DNA of 64,000 bases, from NCBI GenBank assembly GCA_034189085.1, contig JAXHVH010000004.1:22808-86807 (forward strand), given 5' to 3'. The DNA comes from M55B129 sp034189085 (GTDB taxonomy: Bacteria > Bacillota > Dethiobacteria > DTU022). The notes beneath the pieces were generated by a model, which did not search any database, was not told the origin of the DNA, and was given only the letters and a program-made list of their open reading frames with translations. A program made the translations under genes and the position numbers. Each line of letters opens with the position of its first letter. Position 1 is the stretch's first letter. Shown here one piece after another: positions 16,626 through 26,027 of the stretch.

Positions 16626-18356
16626 ATGAGTGAAGAAAAAAGAAAAATTCCCCGCAAGGGTAAAATAATTGGCCTGATAATAGGGGTAATAGTAATTGCG
16701 GCAATTGCAGTGTCTGCTTATCTGTTTTTATCTGATTCCAATTTAGAAGTACCGGGAGATTACCGCACCATTCAGGATGCCATTGAAGCAGCTGAAGACG
16801 GGGACATTATTATTGTCGAACCTGGTGTTTATTATGAGCAGATCGACTTTATGGGGAAAGATATTACTGTGCGCAGTATCGACCCGGAAGATCCGGCTGT
16901 GGTTGCGGAGACGGTTATCGATGGCCGCAAGAGGGGATCAGTGGTCACTTTTAAAAGTGGTGAAAGTGCGGAAGCTGTTTTACAGGGTTTTACCATTACC
17001 AATGGTGTAGGGACGGAGCAGGTAGTTTCCCATCAATATGAGGGGAGCGATTTAACTAATGAAGGAACCTACGGCGGGGGTATTTTTATCAGCGAAAGCA
17101 GTTCGCCGACCATTACTCAGAACGTGATCAAGGATAATGCTGTCGACATGGATGGCGGTGGAATAGCCATATTCTATGGTTCCAATCCAGCAATTAGCAA
17201 TAATACCTTTGAAAACAATTCTGCTTCCAACGGAGGAGGTATTTCTGTCTGGGATGCCAGCCCGATCATTGAAAACAACCTGCTGCGGGAAAATAGAGCT
17301 TCCAATATGGGTGGTGGTGTAACAGTAGATTACCAGTCAGCGCCGCGGGTCAGTGGTAATGAGATCGAAGAAAACAGTGCTACCAGCGGCGGAGGCATTG
17401 CCGTATGGTATTCTGAACCTCTGTTGACGGGGAATACTATTTTAGAAAACCATGCCATCTGGTTCGGAGGCGGGATCGTGGTTATGGACGGAACGCCCAC
17501 TATTGATGGTAATGATATATCAAGGAATACAGCCGAAAACAACGGCGGTGGAATTGCTGTAGCTGAAAGCGCTGCACCGGAGATCCGCAATAACAGTATC
17601 GCCAAAAATTATACCACTGAAAACGGTGGAGGCATTGCCGTAGTCGAGGACAGCACTCCAGTCATCACTGACAACTTTATTGCTGATAACGTGGTGCTAT
17701 ATGGTGGTGGTGGAATCTATATCAACGAATCTTCTCCGGTAATCGACGGCAACAACATCACCGGAAACCTTGTTGAACAAGACGGCGGTGGAATTGCTGT
17801 TTTAAATGGTTCTTCTCCAACTGTTCAAAACAATATTATCGACGAAAACGTAGCTGGAAGGGCTGGAGGAGGCCTTGCTATAGGCGGGGAATCGGAAGTT
17901 GAACTCCAGCAAAATACCATTGCCGGTAATGTGGCAAACAGCGGAGGCGGCCTGTTCATTCAGAATGCGGTTGTCCTTGTGGTTGAGAATGATCTTGCCC
18001 GGAATATAGCCCAGGGTGAAGGCGGTTCTGGTGGCGGTATCATAATCGTTCAGCAATCGACTGTTGAAGTGAGGAAAAACACATTTACCGGCAATACCGC
18101 CCAGGAATTCGGGGGAGGCCTGGTGTCTTTTGATGAATCGGTGATAGTTTTATCCGGCAATGATTTTGTTGATAATGTTGCCGAGATGGGTGGCGCTTAT
18201 ATAGTATTTGGTGACTCAGTCCTGGAGATTAGTGAACCGGATGACAATACCTACAGCGGTAATGTGCCGGAAGATACCGAAGGCGGAGCCAAAGAAAGAA
18301 CGCCGGAAGAGCCTGAGGGCGAACCAGTAGAAGATCTAGAGGGAAGTGGAGAGTAG
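16626..18356 (+). CDS. membrane-anchored beta-helix protein (paralogue of preceding gene)
   Basis: A 576-residue protein with a short basic N-terminus, one membrane helix at about residues 17-38, then 'VPGDYRTIQDAIEAAEDGD' and about 16-18 right-handed beta-helix coils, ending in an acidic Glu/Pro-rich tail. It matches the preceding protein across the first beta strands but lacks the zinc ribbon and has more coils, so the pair probably arose by tandem duplication. Likely displayed outside the cell; function unknown. AAAGGAG lies before the ATG, and a strong terminator follows. Confidence 0.8.
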   Translation: MSEEKRKIPRKGKIIGLIIGVIVIAAIAVSAYLFLSDSNLEVPGDYRTIQDAIEAAEDGDIIIVEPGVYYEQIDFMGKDITVRSIDPEDPAVVAETVIDGRKRGSVVTFKSGESAEAVLQGFTITNGVGTEQVVSHQYEGSDLTNEGTYGGGIFISESSSPTITQNVIKDNAVDMDGGGIAIFYGSNPAISNNTFENNSASNGGGISVWDASPIIENNLLRENRASNMGGGVTVDYQSAPRVSGNEIEENSATSGGGIAVWYSEPLLTGNTILENHAIWFGGGIVVMDGTPTIDGNDISRNTAENNGGGIAVAESAAPEIRNNSIAKNYTTENGGGIAVVEDSTPVITDNFIADNVVLYGGGGIYINESSPVIDGNNITGNLVEQDGGGIAVLNGSSPTVQNNIIDENVAGRAGGGLAIGGESEVELQQNTIAGNVANSGGGLFIQNAVVLVVENDLARNIAQGEGGSGGGIIIVQQSTVEVRKNTFTGNTAQEFGGGLVSFDESVIVLSGNDFVDNVAEMGGAYIVFGDSVLEISEPDDNTYSGNVPEDTEGGAKERTPEEPEGEPVEDLEGSGE

Positions 18357-18388
18357 GCAGGCTGTGGCCCATCATTGAAAAGAAGAGG

Positions 18389-18416
18389 AACAACCCGCCG
18401 TGAGGCGGGTTGTTTT
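18389..18416 (+). terminator. intrinsic terminator after beta-helix gene pair
   Basis: A GC-rich perfect stem (18391-18399 with 18404-18412) with a 4-base loop followed by TTTT. Confidence 0.85.
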
Positions 18417-18515
18417 ACGGCTCGAGTTTGAGGGCAGGCATTATCGCATGATTCTCTTCAGAACCGGGTAAAAATGCAACCCGCAGATATTAGTTTAAAT
18501 ATTTCCCTGAAGCTG

Positions 18516-18568
18516 TTGACGGCACAGGGGAAAGATGTTATATTAAAAATGTTAGGATAACCTAACAT
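18516..18568 (+). promoter_or_regulatory. promoter and DtxR-family operator of the regulator-feoAB operon
   Basis: A near-consensus promoter is present: TTGACG (18516-18521), 17-bp spacer, TATATT (18539-18544). Immediately after it lies a perfect 8-4-8 palindrome ATGTTAGG-ATAA-CCTAACAT (18549-18568), whose TTAGG/CCTAA half-sites match the DtxR/IdeR-type operator. Binding there would cover the transcription start, so metal-dependent repression is expected. Confidence 0.85.
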
Positions 18569-18630
18569 GAATAATGGACTACGGATTGCTGAAAAGAAAG
18601 TTGCTTATTTTTTAAAAGGCGGTGTCGGTT

Positions 18631-19089
18631 TTGACTGAATTGAGGCCTGTTACTTCTTCACTTCAGGATTACCTGGAGGTTATCCTCAACCTCAGCGAAG
18701 AAAAAAAAGTTGTAAGGGTAACAGACATAGCTGATCGGCTGGATATTGCCAAACCCAGTGTTATTCAAGCTCTTGCCCTGCTGAAAGAAAAAGGTTTGAT
18801 CCGGCAAAACAGATATGGGCCTGTGGAATTGACTGAAGAAGGGTACCGCTGTGCCGAAAAGGTATGGCACCGGCATAATGTCCTTTTCGGTTTCTTGACC
18901 CAGATTCTTGGAGTATCACCGCAGGCAGCAGAAGAAGATGCCTGCCTGATAGAACATGATTTGAGCAGTGAAACTTTTGAAAAATTAATATCATTTTTAA
19001 AAGAGCAAAAAATTGAGGCCCATTATCAAAAAAGAAAACGTTGTGACTTGAAGGCCCAGGGGCCGGGAAATGGAGGTAGAAAAAAATGA
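18631..19089 (+). CDS. DtxR/MntR-family metal-dependent regulator
   Basis: A 152-residue regulator with an N-terminal winged helix ('VTDIADRLDIAKPSVIQALALL') and a DtxR-type dimerisation and metal-binding region ('HRHNVLFGFLTQILGV', 'ACLIEHDLS'). There is no C-terminal SH3-like domain, as in MntR. TTG at 18631 is chosen because AGGCGG is 8 bases upstream; a GTG at 18622 would overlap that site. It probably senses Fe(II) and represses its own feoAB operon through the palindrome at 18549. Overlaps feoA by four bases. Confidence 0.88.
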   Translation: MTELRPVTSSLQDYLEVILNLSEEKKVVRVTDIADRLDIAKPSVIQALALLKEKGLIRQNRYGPVELTEEGYRCAEKVWHRHNVLFGFLTQILGVSPQAAEEDACLIEHDLSSETFEKLISFLKEQKIEAHYQKRKRCDLKAQGPGNGGRKK

Positions 19090-19343
19090 AGTTGTCACTG
19101 GTAGATATGAAACCCGGGCAGAATGGGGTTATTGAAAAAATTATGGGTGGTCCAGGTTTCGCCGCTAAACTCGGGCAAATCGGGTTGTACAGGGGCAAAA
19201 AGATTAAAAAATTGAGTTCGATTTTCAGACGAGGGCCTGTAACGGTTAGCATTGATAATTTCCAGGTGGCTATTGGTTACGGCAAGGCTATGCGTATCAT
19301 GGTGGAGGTGGACGACGGTGAAGAAAATAGTGCTGGTTGGTAA
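19086..19343 (+). CDS. feoA: ferrous iron transport protein A
   Basis: An 85-residue FeoA protein with the SH3-like fold signature ('LGQIGLYRGKKIKKLS', 'VAIGYGKAMRIMVE'). It is a small cytosolic partner needed for FeoB-mediated Fe(II) uptake. It overlaps both neighbours, four bases with the regulator and 26 bases with feoB, indicating one transcript with coupled translation. Confidence 0.9.
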   Translation: MKLSLVDMKPGQNGVIEKIMGGPGFAAKLGQIGLYRGKKIKKLSSIFRRGPVTVSIDNFQVAIGYGKAMRIMVEVDDGEENSAGW

Positions 19344-21147
19344 TCCCAATGTGGGGAAAAGCGTTGTATTCTCTCAGCTCACCGGATCGAAGGTGATGAT
19401 ATCCAATTATTCTGGGACAACCGTCGAATTCACCGGGGGACAACTAACGATCGGTGAAGATTCTTATGCAGTGATGGATGCCCCTGGCACTTACAGCCTC
19501 ACGCCTTCTTCAAAAGTAGAAGAAGTGGCAGCAGACATGGTAGATCAGGCTGATGTGGTAATCAATGTTGTTGATGCGACCAATCTTGAGCGTAATCTGC
19601 TCCTTACATCAGAAGTGCTGGAACGTGATGTCCCGGTTATCATTGCTTTAAATATGATCGATGAGGCGGGGCACAAGGGTGTTAAAATTGACGTGGAAAA
19701 ACTTGAAGAGCTCCTTGGCGTTCCCGTTATACCTACAGTTGCGGTCAGCGGGGAGGGTTTGAAGAAACTGGTCGATGCTCTTCCGAAGGCAATTAATCGA
19801 AAAAAAAAACCTCTTGAAGTTGCTGACCGCTGGGCTTATGTAGGCAGTGTGGTGGGCGAAGTACAAACCATTATTCACAGGCACCATACCTGGCTTGAAT
19901 CGCTGCAGGATGACAGTCTGAGGCCATTGACCGGTATTCCCATAGTTGCGATTGTCCTCTATTTGGCTTTTCAGCTGGTGATCGGCGTGGGAGAAGTGAT
20001 CGCCGCTTTTCTGGAAGAATACTTTTTCGGCGGTTTTTACGGCCTGCTGATGAACCGGCTGAGTGAATGGCTCGGAAGCGGTGGTTTTCTCCACGACATA
20101 TTAATCGGCAGGCTTTTTGATGGTGCTATACAATTTGAAGAGTCTCTGGGGGTTCTTACTACCGGGGTATTTGTTGAATTTGGTATTGTTTTACCGTTTT
20201 TAACCGTTTTTTACCTGGTGCTCGGTTTTTTGGAAGATTCCGGTTATCTTCCCCGCCTGGCGGTGATGGCCGACCGGGTCATGCACCGGGTTGGTCTGCA
20301 TGGTTATTCCATTATTCCCATGGTCCTGGGATTTGGTTGCAATGTCCCGGCTGTTCTGGCAGCACGCAACCTGGAAAGCCGGCGTGAAAGATTTATTGTT
20401 TGCACCCTTACGTCTGTAGCTGTACCCTGCATGGCCCAGCTGGCTATGATCGTAGGGTTGGTCGGAAGATTCGGTGGTGCCTACCTTGCTGTTGTTTTTG
20501 CCAGCCTGTTTTTTATCTGGATTGTGCTTGGCCTGATTATTGACCGTTTTATGCCCGGCTATACACCTTCCATGGTTGTTGAGATACCGCCGTACCGTAT
20601 CCCAAGCCTGCGGGCCCAGTTCAAAAAACTGGGCATGAGAGTAAAGGGACTGATTGTTCATGCTACACCCTATATACTCGGGGGGATCCTGCTGGTCAAT
20701 ATTCTATACACATCAGGTATCGTTGATTACCTGGGTATAATATTCAAACCGGTAATTCAGGGGGTCCTCGGGTTGCCCGGTGAAGCTGTTTCAACCCTGT
20801 TGATCGGTTTTCTACGCAAGGATGTTGCTGTAGCCATGCTTGTCCCACTCGGGTTAAATGCCCGCCAGTTTGTGATCGGTGCGGTCGTTCTGGCTGCTTA
20901 TTTCCCCTGTGCCGCTACTTTTGCTGTTCTGCTCAGGGAGCTGGGGCTGCGCGATATGTTCAAGTCGGCGATAATAATGGTACTTACCTCTTTTTCCGCT
21001 GGATTCATGCTCAATATGCTTCTTGATACAGTTGTCCCTGCACCTTACATGGCTGCCGGCCTGGTTGTAGCAGCGATAATCCTGGCCTTCGTTGTTGGCA
21101 GCACTTCGGATCGCCGTGAACTCGAGGATCTGGATAAAGCAGTCTGA
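19318..21147 (+). CDS. feoB: ferrous iron transporter B
   Basis: A 609-residue Fe(II) transporter. The N-terminal GTPase domain shows G1 'GNPNVGKS' (residues 8-15), G3 'DAPGTYSL' and G4 'NMID'; the C-terminal half has the two Gate domains, including 'GFGCNVPAVLAARNLESRRER'-type core residues near residue 345. The GTG at 19318 is used because it places the G1 motif at the normal position and has GGAGGTGG upstream; the longer frame adds out-of-family residues inside feoA. At the short end for FeoB, with a short C-terminal tail and no extra cysteine-rich end. Confidence 0.93.
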   Translation: MKKIVLVGNPNVGKSVVFSQLTGSKVMISNYSGTTVEFTGGQLTIGEDSYAVMDAPGTYSLTPSSKVEEVAADMVDQADVVINVVDATNLERNLLLTSEVLERDVPVIIALNMIDEAGHKGVKIDVEKLEELLGVPVIPTVAVSGEGLKKLVDALPKAINRKKKPLEVADRWAYVGSVVGEVQTIIHRHHTWLESLQDDSLRPLTGIPIVAIVLYLAFQLVIGVGEVIAAFLEEYFFGGFYGLLMNRLSEWLGSGGFLHDILIGRLFDGAIQFEESLGVLTTGVFVEFGIVLPFLTVFYLVLGFLEDSGYLPRLAVMADRVMHRVGLHGYSIIPMVLGFGCNVPAVLAARNLESRRERFIVCTLTSVAVPCMAQLAMIVGLVGRFGGAYLAVVFASLFFIWIVLGLIIDRFMPGYTPSMVVEIPPYRIPSLRAQFKKLGMRVKGLIVHATPYILGGILLVNILYTSGIVDYLGIIFKPVIQGVLGLPGEAVSTLLIGFLRKDVAVAMLVPLGLNARQFVIGAVVLAAYFPCAATFAVLLRELGLRDMFKSAIIMVLTSFSAGFMLNMLLDTVVPAPYMAAGLVVAAIILAFVVGSTSDRRELEDLDKAV

Positions 21148-21162
21148 TTGACGAATAGATGT

Positions 21163-22410
21163 TTAAGAAAACCGGGTGGCGCCGGCAAGGCGCCGGCGAA
21201 GCCTCCCTGAGCGGTGTTCCAGAGCGGGAATACTTAGTTCACTGGATCCCGGGGAGGCAGATGGGTATTTTTTCAAAAGGCCAATCGCTTCTTCGGTGAG
21301 TGAGAGAGCAGCACTGTAATCTCGCTGCCGGTGTTCGAAATACTTGGCCAGCTCGACATGAAACGTCGGGTTGGCTGTTTTATTATCGATAGCCATCTGC
21401 CAGATAGAAACTGCTTTTTCCCATTGGCAGCGGCGTTTGTAGAAAAGAGCCAGTTCGATGGCTGCTTCTTCGGCGAGAGGCGGGGTCCCGTTTACCGACG
21501 CTCTACGCAGGTAAGAAAGGCCTTCTTTAATTCGGCCGGCATTAATACAGAGTCGCCCCAGGGCCAGCTCTTCCGCAGGATGCTCAACCATCTCTCCAGT
21601 GGCCAGCAGGGAAACCCGTTTCAGAAGAGTGACCATTGACAGGATATCCAGGACATTATGATGAAAAACTTTACGCATTTTTTCGGTATTGCCGTGGCGG
21701 AGGTATTCGAAATAAACGGCGGGGATTTCTGATCCGGGAATATCGTCGAAACGTTTGATACCCAGTAGGGCTTCTTCCAGTGCTTTCAGGGAGCGGGAGG
21801 GAAGGCGCTTTTTCCAGAGAGAGCGGGCGCACTGCAGGAGATCAAGGTGCCTGGGTGGCACGGTATGTCTGAGACCGGCCAGGATCTGGCGGGTCTGGAT
21901 CAGCGGGAGGTCAAAGATTTTACCGTTAAAAGTGATCATTGCCGGGAAACGTTCAGCTTCCGTGCTGAAGTGACTGAGAATGGCTCTTTCTTCGGCTGGC
22001 CTGCGCAGAAAATACTGGCGCAGTTTAAAAGAATTCCCTTCCAGCCAGCCCAGGCCGATCAGGAAGGCCCATGTCCCTGTTCCCCCGGATAATCCGGTGG
22101 TTTCGATATCCAGGAATAGAGATTCCCGAGGGTTAAAATCAGCCAGGCTGTCGTCGTGAGCGGATAAGGCCAGGCCTGTTCCGCAGCAGGAATCAATGCC
22201 GGACAGCCTGTTCCACCCGTGCTGATAAGTGAGCGGATAAAGCAGTTCCCGCATGTAACAACGGCCGAAAGCGGTTTCTTCTTCATGGCCTTCTTCCGGA
22301 AAGAGTCGATCTTTAAAGCCAGACTTCGGTTTTTCAGCATACTGACGCCCTGTTTGGATTTCCCCTGTGCGCCGCAAATCACTCAGTTTTGCCTTTAAAT
22401 CCTGTTTCAT
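21163..22410 (-). CDS. mrfB: MrfB (YprB)-like 3'-5' exonuclease
   Basis: A 415-residue protein: an RNase H-like DEDD exonuclease domain with 'FLDIETTGLSGG' at about residues 98-109, followed by a TPR-like helical tail ('RCQWEKAVSIWQMAI'). In Bacillus subtilis MrfB works with helicase MrfA in repair of mitomycin C DNA damage. Here the start overlaps the mrfA stop by four bases (ATGA), with GAGGTGATC upstream, so the pair is coupled as in other Firmicutes. Confidence 0.87.
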   Translation of the reverse strand: MKQDLKAKLSDLRRTGEIQTGRQYAEKPKSGFKDRLFPEEGHEEETAFGRCYMRELLYPLTYQHGWNRLSGIDSCCGTGLALSAHDDSLADFNPRESLFLDIETTGLSGGTGTWAFLIGLGWLEGNSFKLRQYFLRRPAEERAILSHFSTEAERFPAMITFNGKIFDLPLIQTRQILAGLRHTVPPRHLDLLQCARSLWKKRLPSRSLKALEEALLGIKRFDDIPGSEIPAVYFEYLRHGNTEKMRKVFHHNVLDILSMVTLLKRVSLLATGEMVEHPAEELALGRLCINAGRIKEGLSYLRRASVNGTPPLAEEAAIELALFYKRRCQWEKAVSIWQMAIDNKTANPTFHVELAKYFEHRQRDYSAALSLTEEAIGLLKKYPSASPGSSELSIPALEHRSGRLRRRLAGATRFS

Positions 22411-24668
22411 TTCAGGATCACCTCGATCAGCTGCATAACAGTTTGTTTCCCGCCCTCGGAGCCCTGGTTAAGAGGCCCGATGCAGGACGGACAGCCGTCG
22501 GAGCACGGGCAGTCAACTATTACTCTGCGAGCTGCCTCGAAGATGTCGCGATAAATGCGGAAGATCTCCTGGCTGTAACCTACGCCGCCGGGGAAATTGT
22601 CGTAAAGATAGAGGGTCGGCAGTTCCGTGTGGGGTGCTTTTACCTGGCTTACCGCCCGCAGATCGCGAGGATCGCCCATCAGGAAGAGGGAAGCTACCTG
22701 TGGGACAAGATTGGCCAACCCGATCAGTCCGGACTGAATAGCGGCTGGAGACATTCCACCAAGAGCGGCCTGTTTGAAAGAGAGCCAGAAAGCTGTAGTG
22801 TGCATCTCTGTTTCCGGTAGATTCACAGGCCCGGCTCCCAGGTTCTCGTGGGTATTGAAACGTATTTTTTTAAACATCGAGACGAGAGCATTGATACGTA
22901 CTTCACCCCAGGCCCTGTTCACTTCTGCCCCTGCACTGGCACAGGCATCAAGGACCTTCAAATCGACAGCCAGATTGGCGTCGGTGAAGTAATTAACTTC
23001 TACTTTTTTTACATACGCCTTTTTTTCGGCAAAATCGAGTTTTTCCACCTGGTACTGCCGGCCGCCGTGCATGTAAATTGCTTCTTCGTGTACGAGCATA
23101 GGTGCACTGAAACGATCCACTTCGCCGATTACCTGCGGCTGCGGTCCGGTGATATCGATTATAACCACATTTTCCCTGGTGGCGCTGCGCAGGCTGATTT
23201 CTTCGGCGGGGTAAGTGTCTTCCATCCAGTGGTAGCGGCCGTCACTGTGGTAAAGAACGTCTTCCTCTTCCAGGAACTGCAGCACTCCTTCAATTTCAGC
23301 CCTCCCGAAATGTTCGCCCTCCCTGAAGGGCAGTTCAAAGGCAGCGCACCGGACGTGGTTGGTAAGGATAATCAGGTTGTCGGGATCAGCCAGCGCTCTT
23401 TCCGGGCTTCGATCAAAGAAATAATCGGGATTGGAGACGATGTACTGGTTTAGCGGTTCACTGTTAGCTACCAGCATAGCCAGAGAAATGCCGCTGCGCC
23501 GTCCGGAACGGCCTGCCTGCTGCCAGGTGCTGGCGATACTGCCTGGATAACCGGTCATAATGCAGGCATCGAGGGCGCCGATGTCAATGCCCAGTTCAAG
23601 GGCATTGGTGCTAACAACTCCTTTAATCCTGCCACGGCGCAAACCTTCTTCAATGGCCCTTCTTTCTCGCGGCAGGTAACCACCGCGGTAACCGCGAATT
23701 GTGCTGTCCTCACCGGGTCTGATCTTGCGGTTTTGACGCAGGTATGTGAGCAGGACTTCTACTCCCAGACGGCTGCGGGTAAAAACAATTGTTTGGACAC
23801 CTGCACTGATCAAATCGGCTGCCAGCTGGCGGACTTCCAGCAAGGCGCTACGTCTCAATCCCAGCTCTGGATTGATCAAGGGAGGGTTATAAAAAATGAA
23901 ATGTTTTTCTGCCTGTGGGGCGCCGTTTTCGGCAATTACAGCAGGTTGTTCCTCGATTAGCAGTTCTGCCAGTTCGCCGGGATTGGCGATTGTCGCCGAG
24001 CAAAGGATGAAAACGGGGCTGGAACCGTAAAAAGCGCAGATTCTTTTGAGGCGGCGTATCACGTTGGCTACATGGCTGCCGAAGACTCCCCTGTACTGGT
24101 GCATTTCATCAATGACTATATACTTGAGGTTCTGAAAGAGCTGAATCCATTTGGTGTGATGGGGCAGGATGGCCGAATGGAGCATATCCGGATTGGTGAC
24201 AACAATGTGCCCGCTGCGGCGGATGCTCCGCCGCAATCCGGGTTCAGTGTCGCCGTCATAAGTATGGCAGTTCAGATCTGGCTCCAATTTTCCGGTAAGC
24301 TCCCTCAGTTCGGCAACCTGGTCCTGGGAGAGCGCTTTGGTTGGAAAAAGATAAAGAGCTCTGCTGGAAGGATCTTTAGTCAGGGCACTGACTACGGGTA
24401 GGTTATAGCAGAGTGTTTTACCCGAGGCTGTGGGGGTAACTACTACTGTATGTTTGCCTCTTTCAATTGTTTCAATAGCTGCTGCCTGGTGGCTGTAAAG
24501 CTTTTCGATTCCCCGCTTTCTTAGCGCTTCGGCAAGCTGTGGTTCCAGCCGGGGCGGAAAATCGCGGTAAGTCCCTTCAGATGCACGAACTGTTTCCCAG
24601 CGGGTGACATTGCTTAAAAATGAAGGATCTTCTCTCCATTTTTGGAGTATTTCATTTATATCAGTCAT
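22407..24668 (-). CDS. mrfA: MrfA (YprA)-like DEAD/DEAH-box DNA helicase
   Basis: A 753-residue SF2 helicase with Walker A 'TPTASGKTLCYN', motif II DEMH ('VIDEMHQYRGVFG'), motif III 'SAT' and motif VI 'QQAGRSGR', plus a C-terminal DUF1998 domain with four cysteines ('CPCSDGCPSC') typical of the MrfA zinc site. Its relatives unwind DNA 3'-5' in repair of mitomycin lesions together with MrfB, encoded next. GGGAG precedes the ATG. Confidence 0.9.
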   Translation of the reverse strand: MTDINEILQKWREDPSFLSNVTRWETVRASEGTYRDFPPRLEPQLAEALRKRGIEKLYSHQAAAIETIERGKHTVVVTPTASGKTLCYNLPVVSALTKDPSSRALYLFPTKALSQDQVAELRELTGKLEPDLNCHTYDGDTEPGLRRSIRRSGHIVVTNPDMLHSAILPHHTKWIQLFQNLKYIVIDEMHQYRGVFGSHVANVIRRLKRICAFYGSSPVFILCSATIANPGELAELLIEEQPAVIAENGAPQAEKHFIFYNPPLINPELGLRRSALLEVRQLAADLISAGVQTIVFTRSRLGVEVLLTYLRQNRKIRPGEDSTIRGYRGGYLPRERRAIEEGLRRGRIKGVVSTNALELGIDIGALDACIMTGYPGSIASTWQQAGRSGRRSGISLAMLVANSEPLNQYIVSNPDYFFDRSPERALADPDNLIILTNHVRCAAFELPFREGEHFGRAEIEGVLQFLEEEDVLYHSDGRYHWMEDTYPAEEISLRSATRENVVIIDITGPQPQVIGEVDRFSAPMLVHEEAIYMHGGRQYQVEKLDFAEKKAYVKKVEVNYFTDANLAVDLKVLDACASAGAEVNRAWGEVRINALVSMFKKIRFNTHENLGAGPVNLPETEMHTTAFWLSFKQAALGGMSPAAIQSGLIGLANLVPQVASLFLMGDPRDLRAVSQVKAPHTELPTLYLYDNFPGGVGYSQEIFRIYRDIFEAARRVIVDCPCSDGCPSCIGPLNQGSEGGKQTVMQLIEVILK

Positions 24669-24964
24669 CAGGATTCTCCCAACTTAAACATAAGTTTGTC
24701 TTAATCCGATTATTCGCCGTCCGGCCGGGATTTCCTGTTGTCAATTCTATGCCTGTTTCTGGTAAAAAGGAGGTCTCTGTATTTTTGAAAAGCCTGTCCC
24801 GGTAAAGGAAATAATCGGTCTTATGGCGAATATGGACACTGTCCGGTGAGGCTTTGACTGCTTTAGAGAAAAAGAAGAAAAGATGGTTGTTTGCAGGCGA
24901 ATATTTCGGAATAACAGACAAGCTTTATTGGCGGAGTTGTCCAAAAACAGAGGAGGTAGTGGTT
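24669..24964. other. intergenic region upstream of the kdd operon
   Basis: Between divergent mrfA and kdd. An AAAAAGGAGG at about 24763-24772 looks like a ribosome-binding site but only a six-codon frame follows. No clear promoter or riboswitch was seen. Confidence 0.4.
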
Positions 24965-26002
24965 ATGCGAAAGGGATGTCCCTACGGCACTCATCGGGTT
25001 ATTGAACCCGCAGGCTTGCTGCCCCAGCCAGCCTGGAAAATCGACAATGACATGGAGATTTATGACAACGAAGTATTAATTGATGTGGAAGTGTTGAATA
25101 TTGACTCAGCCAGCTTTACCCAGATTGAAAAGGAGGCAGGCGGTGAGGAAGAGAAAGTTAAAGAGATAATAACTGGCATAGTAAAGGAACGTGGGAAACA
25201 TCATAACCCGGTAACCGGTTCGGGGGGGATGCTCATCGGGCGAGTGGAAAAGATTGGCCCAGCCTGGAAAGGGAAGGTTCCCCTGCAGGAGGGAGACAGG
25301 CTGGCTACCCTGGTTTCCCTTTCGCTTACTCCTCTGCGTATTGATGGAATTAAAAAGATTCACAAGGATATTGACCAGGTGGAAATTGACGGCAAAGCAA
25401 TTCTCTTTGAAAGCGGCATTTTTGCCGTCCTGCCTGAAGATCTGCCGGAAACCCTTTCCCTGGCGGTTCTGGACGTGGCCGGTGCAGCTGCCCAGACAGC
25501 TAAACTGGTTCGGCCAGGTGACAGGGTAGTGGTGATCGGAGCCGGTGGAAAGTCTGGATTGCTCTGTTTGCATGAGGCCAGGAAAAGAGCGGGTATTACA
25601 GGGAAGGTAATCGGGATTGCACCGAGAGAAAAAAGTAAAAAACGGGCTGAATCAACCGGCTACTGTGATGTGGTGCTCATGGCTGATGCTTCTAATGCAC
25701 TGGATGTGATGAACCAGGTCAAAGAAGTGACCGGTGGGGACATGGCCGACGTAACTATAAACTGTGTAAATATACCGAATACGGAACTTTCTTCTATCCT
25801 GGCCACACGCGACTGTGGAACGGTTTATTTCTTCAGCATGGCTACCAGTTTCACCGCCGCTGCCCTGGGAGCCGAAGGGGTGGGCAAAGATGTAACTATG
25901 ATTATTGGCAACGGTTATACGCGAGATCATGCGGCGATTTCTCTCAATATCATGAGAGAAAGCCCCGTCCTGCGGAATATATTCGAAGAACTATATACCT
26001 GA
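24965..26002 (+). CDS. kdd: L-erythro-3,5-diaminohexanoate dehydrogenase
   Basis: A 345-residue MDR-like dehydrogenase whose N-terminus 'KGCPYGTHRVIEPAGLLPQPAWK' and Rossmann motif 'VIGAGGKSGLLCLHEA' are typical of Kdd. The enzyme oxidatively deaminates 3,5-diaminohexanoate to 5-amino-3-oxohexanoate with NAD(P)+ in lysine fermentation. The ATG at 24965 is preferred since GGAGG lies about 9 bases upstream and the family starts there; the frame is open further upstream without conserved sequence. First gene of a four-gene operon. Confidence 0.9.
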   Translation: MRKGCPYGTHRVIEPAGLLPQPAWKIDNDMEIYDNEVLIDVEVLNIDSASFTQIEKEAGGEEEKVKEIITGIVKERGKHHNPVTGSGGMLIGRVEKIGPAWKGKVPLQEGDRLATLVSLSLTPLRIDGIKKIHKDIDQVEIDGKAILFESGIFAVLPEDLPETLSLAVLDVAGAAAQTAKLVRPGDRVVVIGAGGKSGLLCLHEARKRAGITGKVIGIAPREKSKKRAESTGYCDVVLMADASNALDVMNQVKEVTGGDMADVTINCVNIPNTELSSILATRDCGTVYFFSMATSFTAAALGAEGVGKDVTMIIGNGYTRDHAAISLNIMRESPVLRNIFEELYT

Positions 26003-26027
26003 GCAACAGGGAAAGGATGATTTTAAG

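Noticed and set aside
15700..18250. Dense short repeats that look like a CRISPR or tandem DNA repeat region
   Set aside because: The periodicity is at the protein level (beta-helix coils of about 23 residues with varied codons); there are no identical DNA repeats with unique spacers.
19252..19317. 22-residue N-terminal extension of FeoB
   Set aside because: It is out of family, lies inside feoA, and the GTG at 19318 puts the G1 motif at the expected place.
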